A DNA stretch of 64,000 nucleotides, from contig JASVEC010000022.1 in assembly GCA_030770535.1 (NCBI GenBank), positions 744,001-808,000 on the forward strand, written 5' to 3'. Position numbers and translations under genes: made by a program. This document shows, piece by piece, positions 23,481-35,361 of this stretch. This DNA is from Batkoa obscura (taxonomy: Eukaryota > Entomophthoromycota > Entomophthoromycetes > Entomophthorales > Batkoaceae). The notes beneath the pieces were generated by a model. The model was not told the DNA's origin, ran no database searches, and saw only the letters and a list, made by a program, of their open reading frames with translations. How positions within the stretch are numbered: position 1 is the stretch's first letter; every line of letters begins with the position of its first letter.

Positions 23481-25102
23481 GTAAGTATGGTTGTTTAAGA
23501 TTTTTATATATATTCATAGATGGAATTAGAAAATCTTTATAAATTACTTTTTACCTTTACTTGTCTATATTTCTATATCTTTCAACTAGGAATTCTCTCT
23601 ACCTTTATTTAACCCTACTGTACCTTAAAATATCTTACACTGCCTTTCTCTTTTGATTTGTTTTTAAATAAATCAATATTTTACTAAGTTTTTGCTTTTT
23701 GTTTTTATCTTTTTAAAATTGTAGTCTTTATTAGTTTTATAATGTTTCAAAAAATTGCTTAATAATAAGTATAATATAACATTAAAGAGATAGGATATAT
23801 ATTTTTTACTTAAAGAATTTGTTAGCATGTTTTCCACTCAATACTGCTTAAAAAATAGAAAAAACGATGAAGCCGAAAAAGACATCCCCATATTAATCTT
23901 ATAATAAATCATATTTGAGTTATATTGTTAATTGTTCTCTGTAATTGATTTTCAGACAAATCAGTATTTGTAAGTTTTTATATATAGTTAAGTAATTGTT
24001 TTTATATTTATCATAATACAATAATACGATATAAGGATTATTTATTCTAACTTATTTTTGCATCGTAAATAACCCACGTTTCTATTCTATTAAAATTTTT
24101 AAAATATACTTTTAAAATAAGAGTATTAAATATAAGATTATACAAGTATTTAAATTTTATATTATAAATCACTTTATCCTTCTTCGGTCTCATTATCACA
24201 TGTAATATAGTTTAACTGAAGTTGACCTAATTTTTTCAAAATATTATGTTAGGCTTATAAGCACTGCTATTGTCAAGACCATTAATCAAGTTGTCTACTT
24301 TCCAAAATCTGATGCTATAGTTAAATGAACTTTAATAGAAGTTGAATGCATCTAAAAAGTGATAAAAAGAAGGCCGATATCGATTATTAATAATTTTGAT
24401 GACGTATTATATATTGAGTACGAGTACAAGATGTAGTAAATTAATACACTTTATACTCATAAAAACTATATAAGGAGTCAAATGTCTACATCTAGATTCT
24501 TTCTTTATTGAGATTTCCTTTATTTATTTTCTAAAATAAAGTACGCCTTTTGACTCTCATTAGTTATGTTAATTTAGTCAACTTAGTTCAAAGTATACTA
24601 TTTAGCTTACATTTGTTTATAAAGACTTTAAAACTTCATGTTACATTGATCAAACGTTATTCTTACCTTAATACAATTTAAGTAAACTTGTAGGTCCTAA
24701 GGGTTATGGGATTCTTAATCTCAATGGTGTATAAACTTATATATATAATAGTGTTAGTCATAGACACACAATTCAATTAAAAATTAAAATTAAACATTAA
24801 AAATTAAAATTGCCCAAGCTGCCCATTTATTCTAGAGCAAATCATTCAAATAGTCAACTATAAAAAATAAATGCGATTTTTATTGAAAATCCCATAAGGA
24901 TTTATTGATTGGTTCCAAGTTAGAATAATCTAATATTCATCATATCAATTAACATCTAAGATAATCTACAAATTTAAATCCAACTTTAATTAGATACTAA
25001 TCCAACAAACGATAACTTTAACAATTCAACCTATTAATTAAAGAGGTAATATATATATAAGTAAAAAAAGAATAATAAGGATTAATAACACAAATAAGTA
25101 AG
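23481..25102. other. Gene-free spacer with one MITE
   Basis: AT-rich spacer between TspO and the complex I gene. One eroded MITE lies at about 23793-23889. No other gene or repeat is recognised. Confidence 0.6.
23793..23889 (-). mobile_element. MITE copy 10 (5' end eroded)
   Basis: The left GGGG block is lost, but TTTTCCACTCAATACTGCTTA and GATGAAGCCGAAAAAGACAT, ending CCCC and ATAT, identify it. The left border is approximate. Confidence 0.7.
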
Positions 25103-26702
25103 ATGGTTTCAATGATAACTAGGTTAAGTACAAAGTTTGTACCTCAATTAAAGAAAAGCTTTAATACCAATGCTTTACGTTATGTATCTTTAAAATCTCA
25201 TCCTAGAAAAATTACACCTGAATTTGCTGCTTCTACTAGTTTAAGAGATTCTAACGTTGACCCAAAAAATGAAGAAACTGAATTTATCGGTAAGCCAATA
25301 AAGAAATTTAAATTTAAATAAAATCTAACAATTAATTGTTTTATTTTTTACTATAATCAAATAATAGAGGTTCAAGAAATTGATGATACTAAACTTAAGA
25401 ATTTCACTATTAATTTTGGTCCTCAACATCCAGCTGCTCATGGTGTATTACGTTTAATTTTAGAACTTAGTGGTGAAGAGATAACAAGAGCTGATCCTCA
25501 TGTCGGTTTACTTCATAGAGGCACAGAAAAATTAATTGAATATAAAAATTACTTACAAGCTTTACCATATTTTGATCGATTGGATTATGTTTCAATGATG
25601 ACTAATGAACAAGCTTATTCTTTAGCTGTTGAAAAATTATTAAATATTGAAATACCAGAGCGTGCTAAGTATATTCGTACTTTATTTGCTGAAATCACAC
25701 GTATATTAAATCATTGTATGGCTGTTGGTTCTCATGCTTTAGATGTTGGTGCTACTACCCCTTTACTTTGGTTATTTGAAGAACGTGAACGTTTAATGGA
25801 ATTTTATGAACGTGTATCAGGTGCTCGTATGCATGCTGCATATGTAAGACCAGGTGGTGTTTCATTAGATTTACCTTTTGGATTAATGGATGATATTTAT
25901 CATTGGGCTAAACAATTTCCATCTCGTATTGATGAAGCTGAAGAATTATTAAGTGGTAATAGAATTTGGAAAAATCGATTAATGAATGTTGGTATTGTAC
26001 CTGCTTCAATGGCATTAGAATTTGGATTTTCAGGTCCAATGTTACGTGGTTCTGGTATTCCTTGGGATATTCGTAAAGAACATCCATATGATGCTTATGA
26101 TAAAATGGAATTTGATATACCAGTTGGTACTAAAGGAGATTCTTATGATCGATTTTTATGTCGTATTGAAGAAATGAGACAATCTATTCGTATTATAATT
26201 CAATGTTTAAATCAAATGCCAGATGGACCAATTAAAATTGAAGATCATAAAATTGTACCACCTGCTCGTGCCGATATGAAAGAATCAATGGAAGCTTTAA
26301 TTCATCATTTCAAATTATATTCTGAAGGTTACCATGTACCTAAAGGTGAAACTTATACTGTTATTGAAGCTCCAAAAGGTGAATTTGGTGTTTATTTAGT
26401 TTCAGATGGTTCTAATAAACCTTATCGTTGTAAAATTCGTGCTCCTGGTTTCCTTCATTTAGCTGCTATGGATGATTTAGCTCGTGGTCATACTTTAGCT
26501 GATGTTGTTACTATTGTAGGAACTTGTAAGTTTATTTATTACTATCATAATATTATTTACTAATTCCACTTTTTACTTTTTATTTTTTATTTAAATTATT
26601 ATTTAATAATTTAGCTGATCTTGTGTTTGGTAAGTTTAATTTTACATAATAATTTATTATATAATTTACTAATATTTTATTTTAGGTGAAGTTGATCGTT
26701 AA
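25103..26702 (+). CDS. NADH:ubiquinone oxidoreductase 49 kDa subunit (complex I, NDUFS2/NuoD), four exons
   Basis: Exons 25103-25289, 25368-26525, 26615-26629 and 26686-26702 join to 458 codons. The first about 30 residues ([20 protein letters not shown]) are rich in K/R and lack acids, a mitochondrial targeting sequence. The mature part shows [16 protein letters not shown], the conserved quinone-site loop, [16 protein letters not shown], and [20 protein letters not shown]. The C terminus GTSDLVFGEVDR ends with the universal FGEVDR and depends on the last two tiny exons. The subunit lies in the peripheral arm next to the quinone pocket. Presence of complex I excludes an anaerobic fungus without respiration. 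Confidence 0.95.
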
Positions 26703-27270
26703 ATTTTAAAAAAAGCATTTTTTATGATTTGAAAATGAATATTATTTTCAAATATACACATTAAATATCCATTTTGATTCTTTTTAATAAATATTAAAAA
26801 AAATAAAAATGTTATTAACAATAATATATTAAAACATGATTTTATTATTAGAGTTTATTTTTTAAATAATATATTTTGTTTTGCTTTGTTTTGTTTTTGT
26901 AAATAGAATTAATATTAAGAAATTATATATCATTATATTCTTTATTTAATCTTCCAAAATAGTTTTATTAAAAATAGAAATTCTATCAACTATTGACATA
27001 TCAACTAAAATTCAGTCATTTTGATTACTTTCAATAATATCAACCTTACGTTTTATATAATAATGATATCTATATTATTCTAATTTATCCTAATAATAAC
27101 CTATAATAAACCCGATATAATCAAAAATCCTTATCCACATGCCCCAACTCATTATTATGATGACGAAAGTAGGCTTCAACTCTTCATTGATTGGCTACTC
27201 ATTATCATCCTATTTAAATTCGAAAAACTATTTAGATAAAAACTAATCTTATCAACAAATAAAAAACAAA
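26703..27270. other. Spacer between complex I and iPGM genes
   Basis: 568 bases with no gene or MITE seen. It must hold the 3' end signals of the complex I gene and the promoter of iPGM. Confidence 0.6.
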
Positions 27271-29024
27271 ATGAGTAAAGTTGACAATAAAGTGTGTTTA
27301 GTTGTCATAGATGGTTGGGGTATCTCTCCAAATTCTTCAACTGAAGGTGATGCCATTCGTAATGGAGATACTCCCATAATGGACCGTTTTGAATCAGAAG
27401 AAAAAGGATTTACTCAGCTGTCTGCTCATGGGTTATCCGTTGGTTTACCTGATGGCTTAATGGGAAATAGTGAAGTAGGTCATTTAAATATTGGTGCAGG
27501 AAGAGTGGTTTATCAAGATATTGTACGTATTGATTTAGCTTTAAAAAAGAAACAATTTGGTTCAACTGAAAATATCAAAAAATCGTTTCAAAAAGCTATT
27601 GAAAGTAATGGCAGATTACATTTATTAGGTTTGATTTCTGATGGTGGGGTACATTCCCATATCAATCATCTTTTTGGTTTATTAGAAGCTGCTAAAGAAG
27701 CCAAAGTTCCTGAGGTTTTTATTCATTTTTTCGGAGATGGTAGAGATACTAATCCAAAATCAGCCGGTAAATTTTTTGATGTTTAATATATCATATTCTT
27801 ATTTTTTAATATTTGATATTAGTTAAATACGCCCAACAATTACAAGAACATTTAGATCAAAATAAATATGGTAAAATTGGTACTGTAATAGGACGTTATT
27901 ATGCTATGGATAGAGATAAGAGATGGGAAAGAATTGAAGTAGCTGTTAAAGCTCTTATTGAAGGAAAAGGAGAAAAAAGTGACGATTTACAAAAAACTTT
28001 AAAAGAAAGATATGATTCTGATGAAACAGATGAATTTTTAAAACCAATTATATTAAATGAAGATAGTCTAATTAAAGAAAATGATACTTTATTATTTTTC
28101 AATTATCGTTCCGATCGTATGCGTGAAATTACTCAGATTTTTGGAGTTGATTCATCACCTGTAGATGTTAAAATCCCAAAGAATTTAGTAAGTCTTATTT
28201 ATTTTTACTACAATATATTAAATATTTATTATTGTTTACTTAGGATATTACTACTTTCACTCAATATAAAACCGATTATCCATTTAATAAAGCTTTCCCA
28301 CCACAAGTAATGGATAATGTATTAGCTGATTGGTTAAGTCAACATAAAGTTAAACAAATTCATATTGCAGGTAAATAGTAATTATATATATTCACCTCCA
28401 ATTCAATTAACTTAACCTCCTTTAATTAGAAACTGAGAAATACGCTCATGTGACCTTTTTCTTTAATGGGGGAGTAGAAATTCAATATGATTTAGAAGAT
28501 CGTGATTTAATTAATTCCCCTAAAGTAGCTACTTATGATCTTAAACCAGAAATGAGTGCTATTGAGGTTGGTGAAAAAGTAGCTGAAAGAATTTTAGAAG
28601 ATAAGCATGAATTTGTTATGTGTAATTTTGCACCACCTGATATGGTTGGTCATACTGGTAAATACGAAGAAGCTATTAAAGGCTGTGAAGCTACTGATAA
28701 AGCCATTGGTATTATTGAAAAAGCTTGTAAAGAAAAAGGTTATGTCCTTTTTGTTACTGCTGATCATGGTAATGCTGAAAAAATGATTTCAGAAGAAGGA
28801 GGTCCTCATACTGCTCATACTACTGCTAAGGGTAAGTTTCATTGATGTTTTTATTATTATTTTTATTAATAATAATATTTTTAGTACCTTTTGTTATGAG
28901 TAATACAGATCTTAAATTTAAGGCTGGTTCTGAAGGGGCTCTCTGTGATGTAGCCCCAACTATTTTAGCTACTATGGGATTACCTAAACCTAAAGAAATG
29001 GATGGGGAATCTTTGTTAGCTTAA
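27271..29024 (+). CDS. 2,3-bisphosphoglycerate-independent phosphoglycerate mutase (iPGM), five exons
   Basis: Exons 27271-27766, 27823-28187, 28244-28370, 28430-28831 and 28885-29024 join to 509 codons, the usual family length. The start reads [14 protein letters not shown] with the first metal-binding aspartate, then [17 protein letters not shown] with the serine that carries the phosphoryl group. [43 protein letters not shown], and [15 protein letters not shown] follow. The second metal site is [18 protein letters not shown] and [12 protein letters not shown]. The enzyme interconverts 3- and 2-phosphoglycerate in glycolysis in the cytosol and needs manganese in known members. It replaces the cofactor-dependent type found in yeasts. 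It converges on the DGAT1 gene with only 126 bases between stop codons. Confidence 0.95.
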
Positions 29025-29150
29025 ATTAAAGTTACAATTTATTAACTATTTTTGTACTTAATTATAATTTTTTAATATTTACATTAATAAATAATAACTA
29101 TTTTTTTGTTTATACAATATAATAATATAACATATATTTAATTATAATAA

Positions 29151-30639
29151 CTAAATAGAAAGTGGAGGATTACGTTTTGTCCAGTCATAATAATATAGAA
29201 CTACTAATAATGGTTGACCAATGATACAAAAAGCTAACCAAAATACAACATTACCAGCAGATGTAGTAGGACCACGATACTTAACAATTAAATCCGTAAT
29301 AATGATTAATGGTATTTGACCAAGCATACCCCAAAAAGCAAATCCTTGAATTGAATGTACTGAGACACCAAATAATAATTCATGAAATACGGCTGAAAAG
29401 AAAAAACTAACAGCTACAGCAACCAATTGTGAATAGCCTGCATTGACAACAGGTACATAAACATGTCGTTTCATCCAATTATGGACGGGTTGATTCCATA
29501 AACGCCAATATTGAGATAATGAAGAACTATTCCACCATGGTAAATAAAAGTTACGATCCCCAAATTTTAATACCTAAATAAAGATCAATTTAAAACTTAA
29601 ATTTATAATAAATGAATTAACTTACTTCTGCCAAAGCATTAAGAAAAGAATGAAAAAAAGCGTAAAAACCAAGCAACCAAACGATTACAGAGATTGAAGA
29701 TAACTTTAAAACTCTTTCAAAAACAAAAACGGGATTTGGATTATGTACTTGATTTTCTCTAGTAATTGAATTTCTTAAAGTTGGGATAGCGTATTGAACA
29801 ACCAAGAAATACATTAATAAAGTAGATAATGTAAATTCAGCTATCCTTTTGAGTAAAAAGCCAACTCTTATCTTTTCCGTCCTTGGATAACTTGGTTGAT
29901 AACATAAAGTAGGCGCCAATAAAAAATAAATAAAATTATTACTAGTTAAATTATTGGGATATTCTATTTCATAAGAATGAATCTTTTCTTTTTTTTCATA
30001 AGCGCTTCTTAAGCTACTATTAACACAAGCAAATGATATCAATTTAAGTGCTGTAATTGAAGAAAATAACATCATAATAAAACCCAAAAAGGGATGAAAT
30101 AACCAAAAATAAACGGTATAAGTAGTCATTATCAATACTAAACTAATATTTAAAGTATGTAAATAACGATAAAACCTCTTTTTTTTATCATCTAATATAT
30201 CTCCTTTTTCACTTATCATTAAGCGTTCAATATAAAAACATACATAACTTGAAGCCAATATATATACTCCTAAAACAAAGGTTAATAGCCAATCCAAATC
30301 ACTAATACTACGTTGAGTTGGTAACCTAATTAAAACTCCATATTTCAAAAAGTTTTCCACTATTAAACGTACATTGGTAGCTAATAATAATAACACTATG
30401 ATAATAAACAAGATTAGTCACATTATAGATTTAAGTCTAGCATTCAACTTACTAGCCAAAGTAAAAAAACCACGATAATTTTGAGGTGGAGCTTCTTTTG
30501 CTAAAATAGAATACGAATTATTGACATGTACGGGGAGAGCATGCTTATAAGGAAAAACTTTGACATCTAATTGATATTTTATTTTCTCTTTTTCAGTCCT
30601 TTCTGTTTCTTTAGTGCCCATCTCTTTTTCTTTAGTCAT
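29151..30639 (-). CDS. Diacylglycerol O-acyltransferase 1-like MBOAT enzyme, three exons
   Basis: Exons 30639-30453, 30395-29626 and 29573-29151 join to 459 codons, ending in TAG. The N terminus is K/E-rich and cytosolic. NYRGFFTLA and LLLLATNVRLIVENFLKYG match the RGFxNL and LxxSNxRLxxENxxKYG blocks of DGAT1. Then come VKFGDRNFYLPWWN-like residues (VLKFGDRNFYLPWWNSSS), QYWRLWNQPVHNWMKRHVYVP and FFFSAVFHELLFGVSV, whose histidine is the expected catalytic residue. Eight or more hydrophobic segments fit an ER membrane MBOAT protein that makes triacylglycerol. The usual aspartate of FYxDWWN is a proline here. Sterol acyltransferase (ARE type) is the alternative, but the RGFF and KYG blocks favour DGAT1. 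Confidence 0.87.
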
Positions 30640-31282
30640 TTTTCAAAAATTGTTTACTTTAAAAACAAATCTTAATTTTGTGATATTTATAGTTAAATTT
30701 TTTTAGCATGTGAAAATCAATGCTTAGCCAGTTGAATCAGAGTTGATAACAAATGCATAATAAATAGTTGAGTTAAGGTTTATCGGATGGCGTATACCAG
30801 TAAATTAAAAGTTAATTATTATATATAATAAACATAATTTGATTGTTTATTTTACTTAAATAAATCATGGAAGTAATAGTTTTAAAGGCTCTTTTAATGC
30901 CCTTAAATCTCCTCCTCTTTATTAAATAATACGCTTATCTAATACTACACCCTTTAAACTCCATTATAATTAACCTTTTTTTTACTGTAATTTATTGTTA
31001 TTAATTTTACTCTTTAATTTGTTTTAAAGATAAAAGAATTGTAATATTCATAATATTTTAAATAATATTTTAAATTTAACTTTCGAATGTTTTTTATTCT
31101 TAAGAATTTATGAAGATTTTAATAATTTTGCTAAATTAGTCAAACTAAAAACATAATTTAAATACTTATTTGTTATTTTATTAATAAAAATAGAAATAGC
31201 TTTTGATTACAACACAATTGACTTTTGATATTATACAAAACTTATTTCGATAATAAACATTGTTACACTTCCTCAAAATATA

Positions 31283-31379
31283 GGGATGTGTTTTTTTGTT
31301 CAAGAATTTTACTAACGATTCTTCCACTCAAATAGCATTTAAAAATGGAAAAATAATGAAGTCAAAAAAAATATCACCG
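31283..31379 (-). mobile_element. MITE copy 11
   Basis: It starts GGGATGTGTTTTTTTG, contains TTCCACTCAAATAGCATT and ATAATGAAGTCAAAAAAAAT, and ends ATCACC. TATA-type flanks are present. Confidence 0.8.
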
Positions 31380-31883
31380 TATAAAGTTAACGTAATTCAG
31401 TGGAAACAAATATTAGAAGATCTCTGAGACCATTTCAATCCATCTTAACAAATCAAATTTCTCTTTGATATATAAATCAACTATATCATTATAACAAATA
31501 TATTTTAAATTCAATATAGTTTATTTGAGTACTTTGAGTTCACCTTATTGCATTTGAATTACTGTTTATAACATCTTGATAGCTCTAACACTCAATTTCA
31601 AGCTTTCTATTATTTAATGATGCTTTTAATTCAACAATAACTGAGTGTTTTGGGATTAAAAATGTTTTTGAGTTCATTTAGGAGTACTTGAAGTAATTAT
31701 TCTCTTCCTTGACAACAGGTAATTTAGTTATTTTTATACATGATTACCCAGTAATATATATTTTATTGTTATGTACTTTTTTTTGTTGAGTATGTATGAT
31801 AGTATATTGTTAACAAAAACAAATTAAAATACTAAAATATTTTTTTATTAACATTGGGCTTTATTTTAAAGAATATAGCATAT

Positions 31884-31975
31884 GGGGTACTTTTTTGGTT
31901 TCATCACTTTTCCCTTTAAGTACTGTTGAGCAGAAAAAATGCTAGCAAGTTTCTTGAACAAAAAAAGACATTCCC
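31884..31975 (+). mobile_element. MITE copy 12
   Basis: It starts GGGGTAC after ATAT, contains GGTTTCATCACTTTTCCC, and ends GACATTCCC. It is slightly shortened and diverged. Confidence 0.75.
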
Positions 31976-32059
31976 ATACACTCTTCATTAACATTTAGTG
32001 CAATAACAATTGGAATGCTTGAATCTTATTTACAATCAATGTTGATACTTTTATAGATT

Positions 32060-32376
32060 TCTTTTATAAATCAACCAGTTCAATCCATTCTTATATTTTA
32101 AAGGCATTAGGTAAATCTCCGATATTGTCGTCAATATTGTTATAAGCAGCTCCTTTTATTATGGTAATATCATAATAATTTGTATGTAATGTAAATACAA
32201 TGAGTAGAATGGCTTAGGGTTATTAATACTCTGTTAGAAAAACATCTATCTTTTATATGTTTCACCAATTGCTGTTAGACCTGATATGATGAGACTCACT
32301 TAGTTTGCCCAAAATGGTCACTACCTTAACTTGACCTTTAGTTTTCTCAACTGTAATACCAGTACTTTCATCATGT
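32060..32376 (-). pseudogene. Tandem-array copy A (truncated, C-terminal half)
   Basis: Diverged partial copy of the gene at 32619-33083, recognisable from VKVVTILGKLSESHHI and from the C-terminal part near 32060-32110. The sequence stops abruptly at the MITE at 32377, and the N-terminal half is absent beyond it. It is not open. Confidence 0.55.
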
Positions 32377-32472
32377 GAGGGTATTTTTTTAGCTTCATCA
32401 CTTTTTCTATTAAGTGCTATTTGAGTGAAAAATTTGTTAGTAAAATTCTTAAACACAAAAACACACTCCCCC
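32377..32472 (+). mobile_element. MITE copy 13
   Basis: It starts GAGGGTATTTTTTT, contains GCTTCATCACTTTTTC and the core TTAAGTGCTATTTGAG, and ends ACACTCCCCC then ATAT. Its left flank is array copy A and its right flank is the 3' spacer of copy B. Confidence 0.82.
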
Positions 32473-32618
32473 ATATACTAGAAATTTACTACTAAATAAA
32501 TAGTTTTATAAATGTTAAGCTTTGTAGTTTAAACCTTCATTTGTTATTATATATAATACCACTATATAGTTAGGCTCTAAAATCAATTATTTTATATAGC
32601 AATTGTTTTTATTATAAG

Positions 32619-33083
32619 TCAAGCTCTTTCATCAACTCTCATCTTTTTAAAAGTACTTAATAATTTGTCGATATCCATTAAATTGTTAAGGGTAGCTACT
32701 TCTACTACATAAGTGTTGTAAGCTTCTGTATCTAATTCAAATATGGTAGAATATTCTCGAGCCATTAATATTCCATTAGGATAAAGCTTTTCTTGCATAA
32801 ATTCCTCTAGTTGATGGCTAGATCTCGAAAGTTCAGATTTATCCAATATAAACATAATAACTAATACTTTAGCTTTATCTTTAATTGTCTTAATTAAAAT
32901 AGCAGTTCCTACACTATCATAATCGTTGATAGGAATTCCAGATTTAATAAAGTAACCATTAAATGGATCTAATCCACTAAATCTTAAAAGAGCAAAGGCT
33001 AATCCAGTGATCTCACGTTCCCATTTGGCTTCAAGTGCTATATTAGCTGTTGTTAAAAATATCTCTTTTTCCAGTTCATTCAT
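32619..33083 (-). CDS. Unknown 154-aa protein, only open copy of a tandem array
   Basis: A 154-codon open frame, start MNELEKEIFLTTANIALEAK. I do not recognise the family with certainty. The middle reads AILIKTIKDKAKVLVIMFIL, DKSELSRSSHQLEEFMQEK and YPNGILMAREYSTIFEL. Predicted secondary structure by eye is helix, then two beta strands, a helix with a Q-L pair, and a final strand-helix. The strand/Q-L helix/GxLM order resembles PD-(D/E)XK nuclease-fold proteins (as in HsdR N-terminal domains). A decayed neighbour (copy D) keeps ILVIECKSDK with an E-x-K pair; in this open copy the pair is lost. No signal peptide or membrane segment is seen. No obvious intron. The function is unknown; the fold is an inference. 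Confidence 0.55.
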   Translation of the reverse strand: MNELEKEIFLTTANIALEAKWEREITGLAFALLRFSGLDPFNGYFIKSGIPINDYDSVGTAILIKTIKDKAKVLVIMFILDKSELSRSSHQLEEFMQEKLYPNGILMAREYSTIFELDTEAYNTYVVEVATLNNLMDIDKLLSTFKKMRVDERA

Positions 33084-33469
33084 GTTTTTTATTTGTTTTC
33101 TTATTACTCTTTTATAACCTTCAAAAGATGACTTGTATCCTTAGCTAATACTTTATTGACTAAGGAAGTCAATCTAAAACAGCATCCAATAAGGTAAATG
33201 ATGAATTTTAAAGAAACGCATAATAATTGGCAAATAATTAAGTAATAGATGTTAACTTAGTTTTTATTATTTTGGATTATAATAAATATATAGTGTAAGG
33301 CTTTTTATCATGTAATTTTTTACTCGCATTTTGATGAAAGGATAATATACTAAGAGGCTATTATTATTTAGATTTTTATCCTTATCAAGTTTAAATTAAA
33401 GCTTAAGTATACCCAATTTATTTTAGAATCAGGTTCCAGTAGCAATATCCTTATGTAGCAGCATCCTCT

Positions 33470-33990
33470 ATTGCAAATCAAGCGCTTTAATCAATTCTCA
33501 TCTTTTTAGAAACATTCAGAAATTCATTGATATGAGTTAAATTATATTATAGATGGCTTCTTATACTACCTGAGCGTCTATATTTAATAAAATATAATGG
33601 ATGAGCTTGGATTCATTAATACTCTATAAAAAAAGCAGTATTTTGTATATACTTGGCTAAATGCTCTTCAGATTTTGTAAAATTTGATTTGTCTCAATTA
33701 CATTCAATTGCTAATACTTTGGTCCTATCTGTAGGTTTCTGGACCATAGTATTAGCGTATATATTACTATTATAGCCAATATAAATGTTTTTAATACGAA
33801 AGCAATCATCATTATCTAATCCAATGAATTTCAAAAGAGCAGTCACTAATTCAATGGCATTATCATCCAATCTAGCATAAGGCGCAGTGTTTGTCGTTGT
33901 TGTTAATCTTTCCTTTTGAATTTCACCTGTATTTTGATTTTGAGTTTGTATATCATTCTTTTTATAGTTGTCAAAAGATGAAACTTATAT
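33470..33990 (-). pseudogene. Tandem-array copy C (decayed)
   Basis: It aligns along most of its length with the 32619-33083 gene. The 3' end matches (the + strand bases at 33480-33510 resemble those at 32615-32645), and TKVLAIEC, DKSNFTKSEEHLAKYI and the N-terminal E-K-E-R-L-type residues near 33900 are visible. The frame is interrupted. The 3' spacer shares GTTCCAGTAGCA with copy E. Confidence 0.6.
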
Positions 33991-34369
33991 CCTTAGTTAA
34001 TAATCAACTAGTTAAAAATATACACTAACCTACTTAATACGCATTAAATACAGTATAGAAAAGACACATATAATTAGTAAACATTACATAATAATTGCTC
34101 TTAGTTTTTGTTAGCTTTGGATTATGATAATAATATGAATTACTGTTAAGACTCTTTTTATTGTAGAAACTGTTTATTATTCTTTAATTGTAATTCCATT
34201 TATATTATTATAAAAAAATTTAAGTAGTAAAAATATATTAGAAATTCTTAGTTAAGTAAATAATTTTATTAACATTAGGCATTATAAGTCAAATTCTATT
34301 TATAGTTATATATATTACCATCTAAATGAAAAACCCTGGTGTAAATATTTTTATATAGCAGGTTTATTT

Positions 34370-34870
34370 ATATCAATCAGCTTCGTTGATTCCTATGGCT
34401 TTAAGAATATTTAATAAATTGTTAGGATCATCAATATTTTTATGGAGGGTCCCTTCCACTATAGGAACACCACTGGCACCTTCAAAGGATTTAAAAACGA
34501 TAGAGGAGCTTGGAGACATCAATACTCCATATGGAAAATATTCACCTTGTATAAATTCAGCCAGGTGTCAAGGTCCTGTAAATTGAGACTTTTTATCTGA
34601 TTTACATTCAATAACTAATATTTTAATACTATATTTGTTTGATTCGACCGTAATATTGATGCTTCTATCATCATTATTGCCGATAAGAATTACATATTTA
34701 ATGAAGTAAACATTAAATGGATCTAATCCGTTAAAGCTCAAAAGAACAAATGCTAATCTAATAACATTGGTTTTCTGTTTGTTTCAAGCCCCTTATTGGC
34801 TACTATTAAAAACGTTTCTTTCTGTGATTGATTGATCTTTTATTTTATTTTAGAAGTATACTTATATTGT
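34370..34870 (-). pseudogene. Tandem-array copy D (decayed, keeps E-x-K)
   Basis: The order KYSIKILVIECKSDKKSQF, HLAEFIQGEYFPYGVLMSP, VFKSFEGASGVPIVEGTL and NNLLNILKAIG parallels the open copy. VIECK is the best-preserved candidate PD-(D/E)XK active-site strand in the array. The frame is broken and the N-terminal part is eroded. Its 3' spacer at 34233-34260 carries an empty version of the site that holds MITEs next to copies B and E. Confidence 0.6.
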
Positions 34871-35126
34871 TCTTTTTATAGCTTTCAAAGGATAGCTTAT
34901 ATCAATAGCTAATACTTAATTAAGCCAGTAAGTTAATCTAAAGCAATAAACAGCAAAAGCACCGTTAGGCGCTATAAAAACATATTACAACTGTACCATC
35001 ATCAAATGGTTATTATCAAGTTAGCCGGTCATTACTCATAGATGTTAAAAACCATTGGAATGGTTATAGTAAGTATTTACATTGTACGGACTATAATTAC
35101 ATTGTGGTTATCAAAAGTTTAAATAT

Positions 35127-35224
35127 GGAGATGTATTTTTGTGTTTAAGAATTTTACTAACAATCTTTTCACTCAAATAATGCTTAAAAGATGGAAAAGG
35201 TAATTAAGCCAAAAAAACATCCCC
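35127..35224 (-). mobile_element. MITE copy 14
   Basis: It starts GGAGATGTATTTTTGTG and ends AACATCCCC then ATAT. It occupies the same place relative to array copy E as copy 13 does to copy B, but in the opposite orientation. Confidence 0.85.
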
Positions 35225-35361
35225 ATATACTGAAAATTTAATATTAAATAAATAGCTTTACTAATATGAAGTTTATAATTTAAATCTGTTTATAAATGTG
35301 TATGATATTATTTCAAATTTAAGTTCCAGTAGCAGCATTTTTATATAACAGTTTTCTTTAT

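Larger units (their letters stand above)
30640..32059. other. Gene-free spacer with two MITEs
   Basis: Upstream of DGAT1 and before the tandem gene array. It holds the DGAT1 promoter and MITEs at 31283-31379 and 31884-31975. Nothing else is recognised. Confidence 0.6.
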
